Source: Parachlamydiaceae bacterium
GTDB lineage: Bacteria; Chlamydiota; Chlamydiia; Chlamydiales; Parachlamydiaceae
NCBI GenBank assembly: GCA_030679615.1
Contig: JAUXSJ010000103.1
Coordinates: 1-19,420 of the forward strand
DNA length: 19,420 nt
Reading direction: 5' to 3'
Below the pieces are notes generated by a model. That model ran no database searches and was not told where the DNA came from. It saw only the letters and a list, made by a program, of their open reading frames with translations. Below are positions 8,990 to 14,318 of the stretch, piece after piece; position 1 is the stretch's first letter; every line of letters begins with the position of its first letter. Made by a program: the position numbers and the translations under genes.

Positions 8990-9060
8990 GAGGCGTAAAA
9001 TTAAAGAATGAACAGGGTAATGATGTCAGCTCAAATTACAATTAGATAAAATGACGCCTC
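8990..9060. repeat. Degenerate copy of the CAGGAT/TAATGACGTC repeat, with 7-bp inverted ends
   Basis: GAGGCGT at 8990-8996 is complementary to ACGCCTC at 9054-9060. Inside it, GCGTAAAATTA, TGAACAGG and TAATGATGTCA occur in the same order as in the element at 17688-17834, so this is a worn member of that family. It begins 5 bases after the glgP stop and could act in transcript ending, though no T-tract follows. The wider gap 8986-9753 (768 bases) holds no intact gene; its contents are listed as separate entries, and I see nothing in 9465-9545 and 9632-9705 beyond A/T-rich DNA. Confidence 0.6.
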
Positions 9061-9092
9061 AGAAAAATTCCTGTTTTAAACCTAGCTCGAAC

Positions 9093-9136
9093 GCTTCGAC
9101 AAGTCGAAGCTTAGGAAAGCGGTGACAAGTCACCGC
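9093..9136. repeat. Twin hairpins with shared GACAAGTC core
   Basis: Two perfect 8-bp dyads with AA at the centre follow one another: GCTTCGAC-AA-GTCGAAGC at 9093-9110 and GCGGTGAC-AA-GTCACCGC at 9119-9136. They share the GAC-AA-GTC core and the GC ends, but their stem interiors differ with compensating changes. This indicates that pairing, not primary sequence, is conserved between the units. Confidence 0.85.
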
Positions 9137-9149
9137 ACTCCAAAATTGT

Positions 9150-9464
9150 CGATTGAATTTAAAATTTTACATGAAGCAATTTGAAATGAAATAAAATTAA
9201 TGTGGTTAACTGAAATCATTTAAATAGTTAATGCTTTGCTGCCCACTTTGTTAAATACAATTTTTGAGATTTACTTCGATTGATCTTAATTTGTTCCATT
9301 AAGTCATATCATGAGATCGTTTATACCATTTGCTGAAAGCACCTTTTTGAATATTTCAAATTGGGTTTCATCATAAATTTTATTGATTTCATTGTGCATG
9401 TTTACACCCACGAAAAAATTTAAAAGATTTCCCCTGTATAAAATTAAAATTTTAAATTCAATCG
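9150..9464. repeat. Perfect 20-bp inverted repeat flanking a gene fossil
   Basis: CGATTGAATTTAAAATTTTA at 9150-9169 is exactly the reverse complement of 9445-9464. The enclosed 275 bases contain the decayed copy of the secreted-protein gene. The arms could be terminal repeats of a small non-autonomous mobile element, but no target-site duplication or transposase was found, and A/T richness raises the chance of coincidence slightly. Confidence 0.6.
9270..9437 (-). pseudogene. Decayed fragment of the two-cysteine secreted-protein gene
   Basis: Aligns with 10997-11165, the C-terminal half of the intact gene at 10943-11419, at roughly 85% identity by eye, including a 42-base identical run at 9364-9405. 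The minus-strand reading gives VNMHNEINKIYDE, then a Leu-to-Gln change, then FEIFKKVLSANGINDL. A short deletion and a stop codon then break the frame just where the parent continues. No start or signal peptide remains. Clearly a partial duplicate under decay. Confidence 0.85.
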
Positions 9465-9545
9465 GCTATCTATAGTGTTTTCTTATCATTTATTTCAATC
9501 GAAGCTTATTACTTTGCATCTACTGGTTAAAGTGAGCTGATCTAC

Positions 9546-9612
9546 AGAGCTTTAACCTATCAGAACTCGAGATGGTGTCAATATTAAATAAAAGAAGAAA
9601 TTACGCAAGAAT
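9546..9612 (+). pseudogene. Decayed fragment of a glycogen phosphorylase gene
   Basis: Matches 8454-8521 of glgP, the segment encoding NGALTIGTRDGANIEMEEEI next to the PLP lysine, with about 75-80% base identity by eye, including 15 identical bases in a row (GAACTCGAGATGGTG). A one-base insertion and several A/T-ward changes destroy the frame. Weaker similarity may continue upstream to about 9495. It is a remnant of a second, related phosphorylase copy or of a local duplication of glgP. Confidence 0.75.
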
Positions 9613-9705
9613 GATGAATTTATAATTCATTCTTTTAATTTAATATATAAAATAAATAACGAATGTTGTTTTTTAAACTATTTATATTAACTATTGATTT
9701 TTAAA

Positions 9706-9732
9706 TTGTTAAAGTAATATGCTATTTATAAT
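9706..9732 (+). promoter_or_regulatory. Possible promoter for the secreted kinase-like gene
   Basis: A perfect TATAAT (9727-9732) lies 21 bases before the ATG, with TTGTTA at 9706-9711 as a possible -35 box and a short 15-base spacer. The region is so A/T-rich that such boxes arise by chance, so this is tentative. Confidence 0.35.
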
Positions 9733-9753
9733 ATTAATATAAATGTTATAGAA

Positions 9754-10791
9754 ATGAAAAAAAATAAAATTTTATTAGCTGTTTGGTTTTTTGTTTTATT
9801 ATTTTTTAATGAAGTTTGTGGTGATTACAATGGTTATTTGAATGAATTTTTTAAAAATCCAAAAGAGCCATTAATTGTAACAACGCTTCATGGTGGGCTA
9901 AGTCAATCTCAGAATTATAAAATAATAGCAGATGGAAAGAGTTATGTCCTTCGAATTTTTGATGAAGCTACTGCTTTGGATGAAAGACAACAAGAAATCA
10001 ATTCGGCTGTGTGTGCAGGACAACAGGGGATTGGTCCTCGAATTGTTTATATAGATGATTATTTTCGTGCGATGATTATGGATTTTGTTGAAGGACAAAC
10101 ATTAACTCGTTCAGTCCTCGAAGATAAAAATATACTAAGGATATTTCTTCAAAGTCTACGTCAGTTGCATTTTACAGCTAATCATTTTCCTACAGGGTTA
10201 ACAGTTTTTGACAAAATTAGATTAAAAATAGAAAAAATTAACCAAAATGGAATTGCAGCTCCTGTTAATTCGATTAACAATGCTTTGATGAAATTAGGTG
10301 AGATAGAAAAAATTTTAAGACAATATCCTTTAGTCTTTTGTCATAATGATCTTAATGCTTTAAATATCATTGTAAATGGAAAAACAGTTAAATTTATAGA
10401 TTGGACAGAATCTGGTATGGATTCTCCATACAGCGATTTAGGATTCTTTGTATTGGTTAATCTTATTGAAGAAGAAAGATACAACGAAGTATTGGAATCT
10501 TATTTTGGATATATCTCTTCAGCTCAAGAAATGTATTTACTAAAATTAATGAGGAAAGTAAGCACCTTACGAATCTTTGCTTCATTTTTTTCAGACCATG
10601 AGCCTGCTATATTGGATACAAATCAACGAATTCAACGCTCACTTGAATTAGAAAAATTTTTGTCAAATGATTGTCTTTTACCTTTAAATTATTTTATTGA
10701 TCTTCATATTAAAGGCCAATTAACAGATCAAAAAATGGTAATTATGGCTTCTTTAAGTGCTCTTCGAGAATTTTTACAAGACGATCTTTGA
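9754..10791 (+). CDS. Choline/aminoglycoside kinase-fold protein with N-terminal signal peptide
   Basis: 345 residues. The first 23 (basic KKNK, hydrophobic core, VCG before Asp24) look like a Sec signal peptide. After it comes a choline-kinase/APH-type fold: glycine-rich loop near residues 46-52 (HGGLSQS), YVLRIF at 64-69 where Arg stands in the usual ATP-contacting basic position, IMDFVEGQTL (hinge, 108-117), the catalytic HNDLNALN (H197, D199, N204) and metal-binding FIDW (D216). All catalytic residues are present, so phosphotransfer to a small alcohol or sugar is expected. Choline or ethanolamine is the first guess. No clear Shine-Dalgarno precedes the ATG. An exported ATP-dependent kinase would lack ATP in the periplasm, which points to delivery into the host or to a non-cleaved membrane anchor. 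It lies in an accessory island between glgP and folD. Confidence 0.8.
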   Translation: MKKNKILLAVWFFVLLFFNEVCGDYNGYLNEFFKNPKEPLIVTTLHGGLSQSQNYKIIADGKSYVLRIFDEATALDERQQEINSAVCAGQQGIGPRIVYIDDYFRAMIMDFVEGQTLTRSVLEDKNILRIFLQSLRQLHFTANHFPTGLTVFDKIRLKIEKINQNGIAAPVNSINNALMKLGEIEKILRQYPLVFCHNDLNALNIIVNGKTVKFIDWTESGMDSPYSDLGFFVLVNLIEEERYNEVLESYFGYISSAQEMYLLKLMRKVSTLRIFASFFSDHEPAILDTNQRIQRSLELEKFLSNDCLLPLNYFIDLHIKGQLTDQKMVIMASLSALREFLQDDL

Positions 10792-10809
10792 TTTTTAAAT
10801 ATAGTTAAC

Positions 10810-10838
10810 GACACAAGGTCCATAAGCACTCTTGTGTC
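10810..10838 (+). terminator. Weak hairpin after the kinase-like gene
   Basis: GACACAAG (10810-10817) pairs perfectly with CTTGTGTC (10831-10838) around a 13-nt loop, 19 bases after the stop codon. Only TTA, not a T-run, follows, so its role as an intrinsic terminator is doubtful. Confidence 0.35.
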
Positions 10839-10842
10839 TTAC

Positions 10843-10935
10843 AATCATTTAAATAGTTAATCCTTTGGTTGAGTGCTTCGTAAAATACAATCTTTGGAAT
10901 TAACTTTTATTAATCTTAATTTGCCCTTAAAGTCT
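10843..10935. repeat. Duplicated flanking segment shared with the 9214-9310 region
   Basis: AATCATTTAAATAGTTAAT at 10843-10861 recurs exactly at 9214-9232, and the following 75 bases align at roughly 70-75% in both places. Its last part (TTTATTAATCTTAATTTGCC) also resembles 10999-11028 inside the intact secreted-protein gene. The 3' region of that gene seems to have been duplicated more than once, leaving this remnant immediately downstream of it. Confidence 0.6.
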
Positions 10936-10942
10936 CTCGAAA

Positions 10943-11419
10943 TCAATAAGGCGAATGCTCTGGGGCTTCTCTTCTTTTAATGCATTCTGTAAAGAGTTTA
11001 CTTCGATTGATTTTAATTTGTTCCATTAAGGCTTTATCTTGTTTGAGATCGTTGATGCCATTTGCTGAAAGTACCTTTTTGAATATTTCAAATAAGGTTT
11101 CATCATAAATTTTATTGATTTCATTGTGCATGTTTACGCCACGATCAATTTTAGAAGATTTTCCCTCTGCAATATTAATAATTTCTAGATTCTTTTGAGA
11201 AAGCTCCTCTGCGATTTGATCGGCTTTTTCCTCAGGGATTTTTGCCTTAATCAAAACATGTTTAACAACTTGTTTAGGAAAAAAATTAATGAGTTCTTCC
11301 TTGGTACAAACAACGGGTTCTTCTAAATCTGACAGGGTTTCATTTTCTTGTGTAATAGCAAAACTGGAAAACACAAAAAGATTAGAGAGTAAAATCGAAA
11401 AGATCGCCTTTTTTTTCAT
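10943..11419 (-). CDS. Small secreted protein with two cysteines, family unknown (copy 2 of tandem pair)
   Basis: 158 residues from the ATG at 11419. This start is preferred over the in-frame ATG at 11425 because the AGGAG ribosome-binding site (11426-11430) is then 6 bases away rather than adjacent. A Sec signal peptide occupies residues 1-21 (KKK, then a Leu/Phe-rich core ending SSFA). The mature protein is charged and probably alpha-helical, with just two cysteines, C38 and C146, 108 apart, which could form a disulfide. I do not recognise the family. It is distantly similar to the protein encoded upstream (shared PVxC, NFF and LF-x-x-C-x patterns). The pair is 12 bases apart and probably co-transcribed. 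A broken copy of its C-terminal half lies at 9270-9437. Likely exported; role unknown. Confidence 0.7.
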   Translation of the reverse strand: MKKKAIFSILLSNLFVFSSFAITQENETLSDLEEPVVCTKEELINFFPKQVVKHVLIKAKIPEEKADQIAEELSQKNLEIINIAEGKSSKIDRGVNMHNEINKIYDETLFEIFKKVLSANGINDLKQDKALMEQIKINRSKLFTECIKRREAPEHSPY

Positions 11420-11431
11420 CTTCATCTCCTA

Positions 11432-11902
11432 TTAATCAAATATGGGTTGTAATTCTAAAGCTGATTCACCAAAACACCTCACAAAAAGAGGCATTTGTTT
11501 GGTAAAAATATAATCAAAAATAAAATCGGATGTTGGCTGCTGATTGATACCGTAAAATAACATATTTTCGGTAAAAACTTGAAGAAGAGCTTCTTTAAGT
11601 AGTTTTGCAGTAGCAGCTCGATTCATTGGGTACTCGATGGGATTTGGAACCATATAAGCTGTTTTTATTTTCATTAAGCGAGGAATTTCAAGGCTTTTAC
11701 CAATCAAACGATTGGAAACAGGCGCCCAAAGTTCTTGTCGAATACCATACAAACTTAAAGCTTGATTAACTAATTCCGCACTAAAAAAATTCACTTCAAG
11801 ATCATGCAAACAAGGAACTGGATCTCGCGCAACAGATGGGAGTGCAGATATTTTAAATGGGCATATAATGACAACAATAAAAAGTAAGTGTTTTATTATC
11901 AT
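11432..11902 (-). CDS. Small secreted protein with two cysteines, family unknown (copy 1 of tandem pair)
   Basis: 156 residues from the ATG at 11902, chosen because AAGGA sits about 6 bases upstream and the protein then starts directly with a signal peptide (MIIKHLLFIVVIICPFKISA). A longer reading from GTG at 11938 would add 12 mostly basic residues before the signal. The mature part contains C31 and C143, matching in position C38 and C146 of the downstream paralogue. Shared features include a PVPC/PVVC start, NFF about ten residues on, a KSLEI/KNLEI match, and a C-terminal cysteine after LFVR/LFTE. Similarity is low, so the duplication is old. No known domain is recognised. Divergent from folD across a 125-base gap. 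Confidence 0.68.
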   Translation of the reverse strand: MIIKHLLFIVVIICPFKISALPSVARDPVPCLHDLEVNFFSAELVNQALSLYGIRQELWAPVSNRLIGKSLEIPRLMKIKTAYMVPNPIEYPMNRAATAKLLKEALLQVFTENMLFYGINQQPTSDFIFDYIFTKQMPLFVRCFGESALELQPIFD

Positions 11903-12027
11903 CTTTTTCCTTAGTACCATTATTCTCTGTTTTTTCACTAATTAAGATTTTATTCAAGTAATTATTTTTTTATTATTCGAGCAATAAAGGGTTTTATGCT
12001 ATTTTTTTGTAAATTGATGAGGAAATT

Positions 12028-12903
12028 ATGATTATAGATGGGAAAAAAATTGCTAATACAATTCGTGATGAATTAAAAAAATCTATTGAAACCTTAAAGT
12101 CTAACCCATTCTTTCGCCCTCCTTGCTTAGCTGTTATTTTAGTTGGAAATAACCAAGCTTCTCATCTCTATGTCAATGGTAAAACGAAATCCTGCGATGA
12201 AGTTGGAATTCAATCTCTTAAAATTGAAAGACCAGCATCCATAACCGAACATGAATTGATTGAAGAGATAAATCGATTGAATGCCGACCCCACTGTTGAT
12301 GGAATTTTAGTTCAACTTCCTTTACCACCGCAAATTAATCCTAACAGAGTCATGCATACGATTGATCCAAAAAAAGATGTAGACGGATTTCATCCTTATA
12401 ACATGGGTAAATTACTGATTGGTGAAACCGATGGATTTATACCCTGTACTCCTTTGGGAATCATCACTTTATTACAAAGTTATCAAATTGACACGACAGG
12501 GAAACATGCTCTAGTGATTGGGCGTAGTAATATTGTTGGAAAACCAACAGCCGTATTATTGATGCAAATGGCTGCAGGTGGAAATGCTACTGTCACTGTA
12601 GCTCATCGTTTTACAAAAAATCTTCATGAATTATGTCAAAAAGCTGATATTATTGTCGCAGCGATTGGCAAACCTCTTTTTATTAAATCTGATATGGTTA
12701 AAGAGGGTGTAGTCATTATCGATGTAGGTATGAATCAAATTGAAGATGCGACTAAAAAATCAGGATATAAAATTGTAGGAGATGTTGATTTTGATCAAGT
12801 TGCCCCTAAATGTTCTTATATCACCCCAGTTCCTCGTGGTGTAGGACCAATGACCATCGCGATGCTTCTACAAAATACTTTTCAAAGTTATTTAAAACGA
12901 TGA
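12028..12903 (+). CDS. folD: Bifunctional methylenetetrahydrofolate dehydrogenase/methenyltetrahydrofolate cyclohydrolase
   Basis: Cytosolic enzyme interconverting 5,10-methylene-, methenyl- and 10-formyl-tetrahydrofolate with NADP, feeding purine and formyl-Met-tRNA synthesis. 291 residues, normal for the family. Y48 and K52 in YVNGK are the catalytic pair. DGILVQLPLP, KDVDGFHP, PCTPLGI and the dinucleotide-binding VIGRSNIVGKP all follow in order. The C-terminal signature reads PVPRGVGPMT, with Arg270 where nearly all FolD proteins have Gly. An AGGA element precedes the ATG. The stop overlaps the apbE start (ATGA), so the two are co-translated; as I recall the same neighbours occur in Chlamydia trachomatis. 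Confidence 0.96.
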   Translation: MIIDGKKIANTIRDELKKSIETLKSNPFFRPPCLAVILVGNNQASHLYVNGKTKSCDEVGIQSLKIERPASITEHELIEEINRLNADPTVDGILVQLPLPPQINPNRVMHTIDPKKDVDGFHPYNMGKLLIGETDGFIPCTPLGIITLLQSYQIDTTGKHALVIGRSNIVGKPTAVLLMQMAAGGNATVTVAHRFTKNLHELCQKADIIVAAIGKPLFIKSDMVKEGVVIIDVGMNQIEDATKKSGYKIVGDVDFDQVAPKCSYITPVPRGVGPMTIAMLLQNTFQSYLKR

Positions 12904-13895
12904 TGTATTTCTTTTTATTTTTTCTCTTTTGTTTTACAGGGTGTCAAAACTCTTCTCCTCATTCTTCTACCGTTCATTTTTCTCAAACTCGAATGACCAT
13001 TGATTACAATATTATTGTAGGGGAATCATTGAATGAAGAAAAAAAAAGAATCGTGCAACAAGTGATCGATCAAGTTTTTTATGAAATTAATGTGACATTT
13101 AATAAATGGAATTCTTATTCAGAAATTAGTGTTATCAATGCTTTACCTGAAAATACACCCTATCATGTTTCCCCAGCTTTATTGCAATTTTTTAATCGAA
13201 TAGATGAATTAGTGACTTTATCTGGGGGATTGTTTGATCCAACCATTGAGCCATTACAAAAATTATGGCTAGTGTATTTAAAACAAGGATTAGAACCTCC
13301 GATTGAAGAAATTAACAGGATAAAACCAAGTATTGGATGGAACACAATTGAAATAATTGAAGGGGATTTAATTAAAAAGGATAAAAGAACTCAATTAGAT
13401 TTCGGGGGAGTCGCTAAAGGTTTATGTGTTGATATGCTCATTGAACGTCTCTCACAAGAAGGACTCTCTAATCTTTATGTGGAATGGGGGGGCGAAATTA
13501 GAACATCAGGAATGCATCCATCCAATCGGCCTTGGCGTATATTTATTAGTCATTTAGGAGATCGTGATCCAAGTAAAGCATTAGCTTTTTTAGAATTAAA
13601 CAATCAAGCTTTAGCAACTAGTGGAGATTATTTTCAATATTGGAATGTTATCGATAAAAATGGTGATCAAAAAACATATTGCCATGTTTTTAACCCCTTA
13701 ACATTTTCTCCCTTAGAGGTTAAGGTTAATTCCATTGCAAGTGCGAGCTTGCGCGCTAAAGATTGTGTAACAGCTGATGCATTAGCTAAAGTACTAATGT
13801 TATTTGATTCTACCAGTCAAGCTGAGGAGTGGGTAAAATATTTGCAAAATGAAAAGGGGATGGACGTAGCTTGTTGGATCATAAGCCGAAATTAA
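12900..13895 (+). CDS. apbE: FAD:protein FMN transferase, lipoprotein
   Basis: Attaches FMN covalently to Thr/Ser of exported flavoproteins such as the NqrB/NqrC subunits of the Na+-pumping NADH:quinone reductase that chlamydiae use. 331 residues from the ATG at 12900, which overlaps the folD stop; a second ATG follows at 12903. An earlier in-frame ATG at 12810 lies inside folD and would lose the signal peptide. Signal and lipobox are FCFTGC with C15 as the lipidated residue. Family blocks: LFDPTIEPL, LDFGGVAKGLCVD, VEWGGEIRTSG, ALATSGDY, HVFNPLTFSPL and CVTADALAK. The usual HIIDPRTG block is altered to HVFNPLTF, which may or may not affect Mg/FAD binding. Expected on the periplasmic face of the inner membrane. 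Confidence 0.92.
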   Translation: MMYFFLFFLFCFTGCQNSSPHSSTVHFSQTRMTIDYNIIVGESLNEEKKRIVQQVIDQVFYEINVTFNKWNSYSEISVINALPENTPYHVSPALLQFFNRIDELVTLSGGLFDPTIEPLQKLWLVYLKQGLEPPIEEINRIKPSIGWNTIEIIEGDLIKKDKRTQLDFGGVAKGLCVDMLIERLSQEGLSNLYVEWGGEIRTSGMHPSNRPWRIFISHLGDRDPSKALAFLELNNQALATSGDYFQYWNVIDKNGDQKTYCHVFNPLTFSPLEVKVNSIASASLRAKDCVTADALAKVLMLFDSTSQAEEWVKYLQNEKGMDVACWIISRN

Positions 13896-13947
13896 TCTAT
13901 GGTTAGAAAATTTCTTGATCATTACCAACAAGCTGAATTGAAAAATT

Positions 13948-14103
13948 TTAAATCCGCCCTAATAACATTAAAATAAGAATAATGATTAAAATTGTTCCTA
14001 AAATTCCACTTGGACCATACCCCCAACCTGAGCTGTGTGGCCATGCTGGAATAGCACCTACGAGTAATAAAATGAGGATGACGATTAAAATTGTACTTAA
14101 CAT
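13948..14103 (-). CDS. DUF3309 family small membrane protein (51 residues)
   Basis: A gene shorter than usual gene-calling cut-offs, found by translating the minus strand. The ATG at 14103 is preceded by an AAAGGA ribosome-binding site with 6-7 base spacing. The protein is two hydrophobic helices (about residues 2-17 and 34-48) around the family signature AIPAWPHSSGWGYGPSG (17-33), and it ends LLGRI. This pattern is highly typical of DUF3309, a family of tiny membrane proteins of unknown function. It is the next gene on the valS strand, 215 bases beyond valS, and converges on apbE. Function unknown; identification confident. Confidence 0.9.
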   Translation of the reverse strand: MLSTILIVILILLLVGAIPAWPHSSGWGYGPSGILGTILIIILILMLLGRI

Positions 14104-14203
14104 AGTTAATCCTTTATTAGTGGTTACCTTATTTTTTACCCTAAAACAGTTAGATTCATGGTGTCAATAAAAATTTATAAAAAAGTAATGTTAATGAAAA
14201 GGT

Positions 14204-14314
14204 AAGGACACAAGGGACACTAGGGAAAGAAGAAGTAATATTTTAAATAATTGACATTTCTTTTTAAGTATTTAATTTTAGTCCCTAATGTCCCTAATGT
14301 CCCTAATGTCCCTT
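14204..14314. repeat. GTCCCTAAT tandem repeat with inverted partner
   Basis: Three exact 9-base units GTCCCTAAT plus a partial fourth run from 14281 to 14313. The inverted partner at 14204-14226 reads AAGGACAC, AAGGGACAC, TAGGGAAAG and can pair with most of the tandem array around an A/T-rich loop. The array starts 5 bases after the valS stop codon, so the fold would form the 3' end of the valS transcript; it may serve as terminator or stabiliser. Confidence 0.85.
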
Positions 14315-14318
14315 TTAA

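Noticed and set aside
9614..9630. ATGAATT-TAT-AATTCAT dyad as a terminator
   Set aside because: Entirely A/T stem of 7 bp in A/T-rich DNA after a gene fossil; too weak to support.
8986..9753. tRNA or structured RNA gene in the long gap after glgP
   Set aside because: No T-loop-like GTTCGAATC box, cloverleaf or riboswitch pattern could be found; the gap is explained by repeats and gene fossils.
11903..11938. GTG start adding 12 residues to the first secreted protein
   Set aside because: The ATG at 11902 has a well-spaced AAGGA and begins directly with the signal peptide.
12810..12899. Upstream extension of apbE
   Set aside because: It lies inside folD in another frame and would place 30 residues before the lipoprotein signal.
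13982..14170. 62-residue plus-strand frame
   Set aside because: It runs antisense through the DUF3309 gene and its composition is explained by that gene.
14281..14313. Possible CRISPR array
   Set aside because: Units are only 9 bases, contiguous and without spacers; no cas genes are near.
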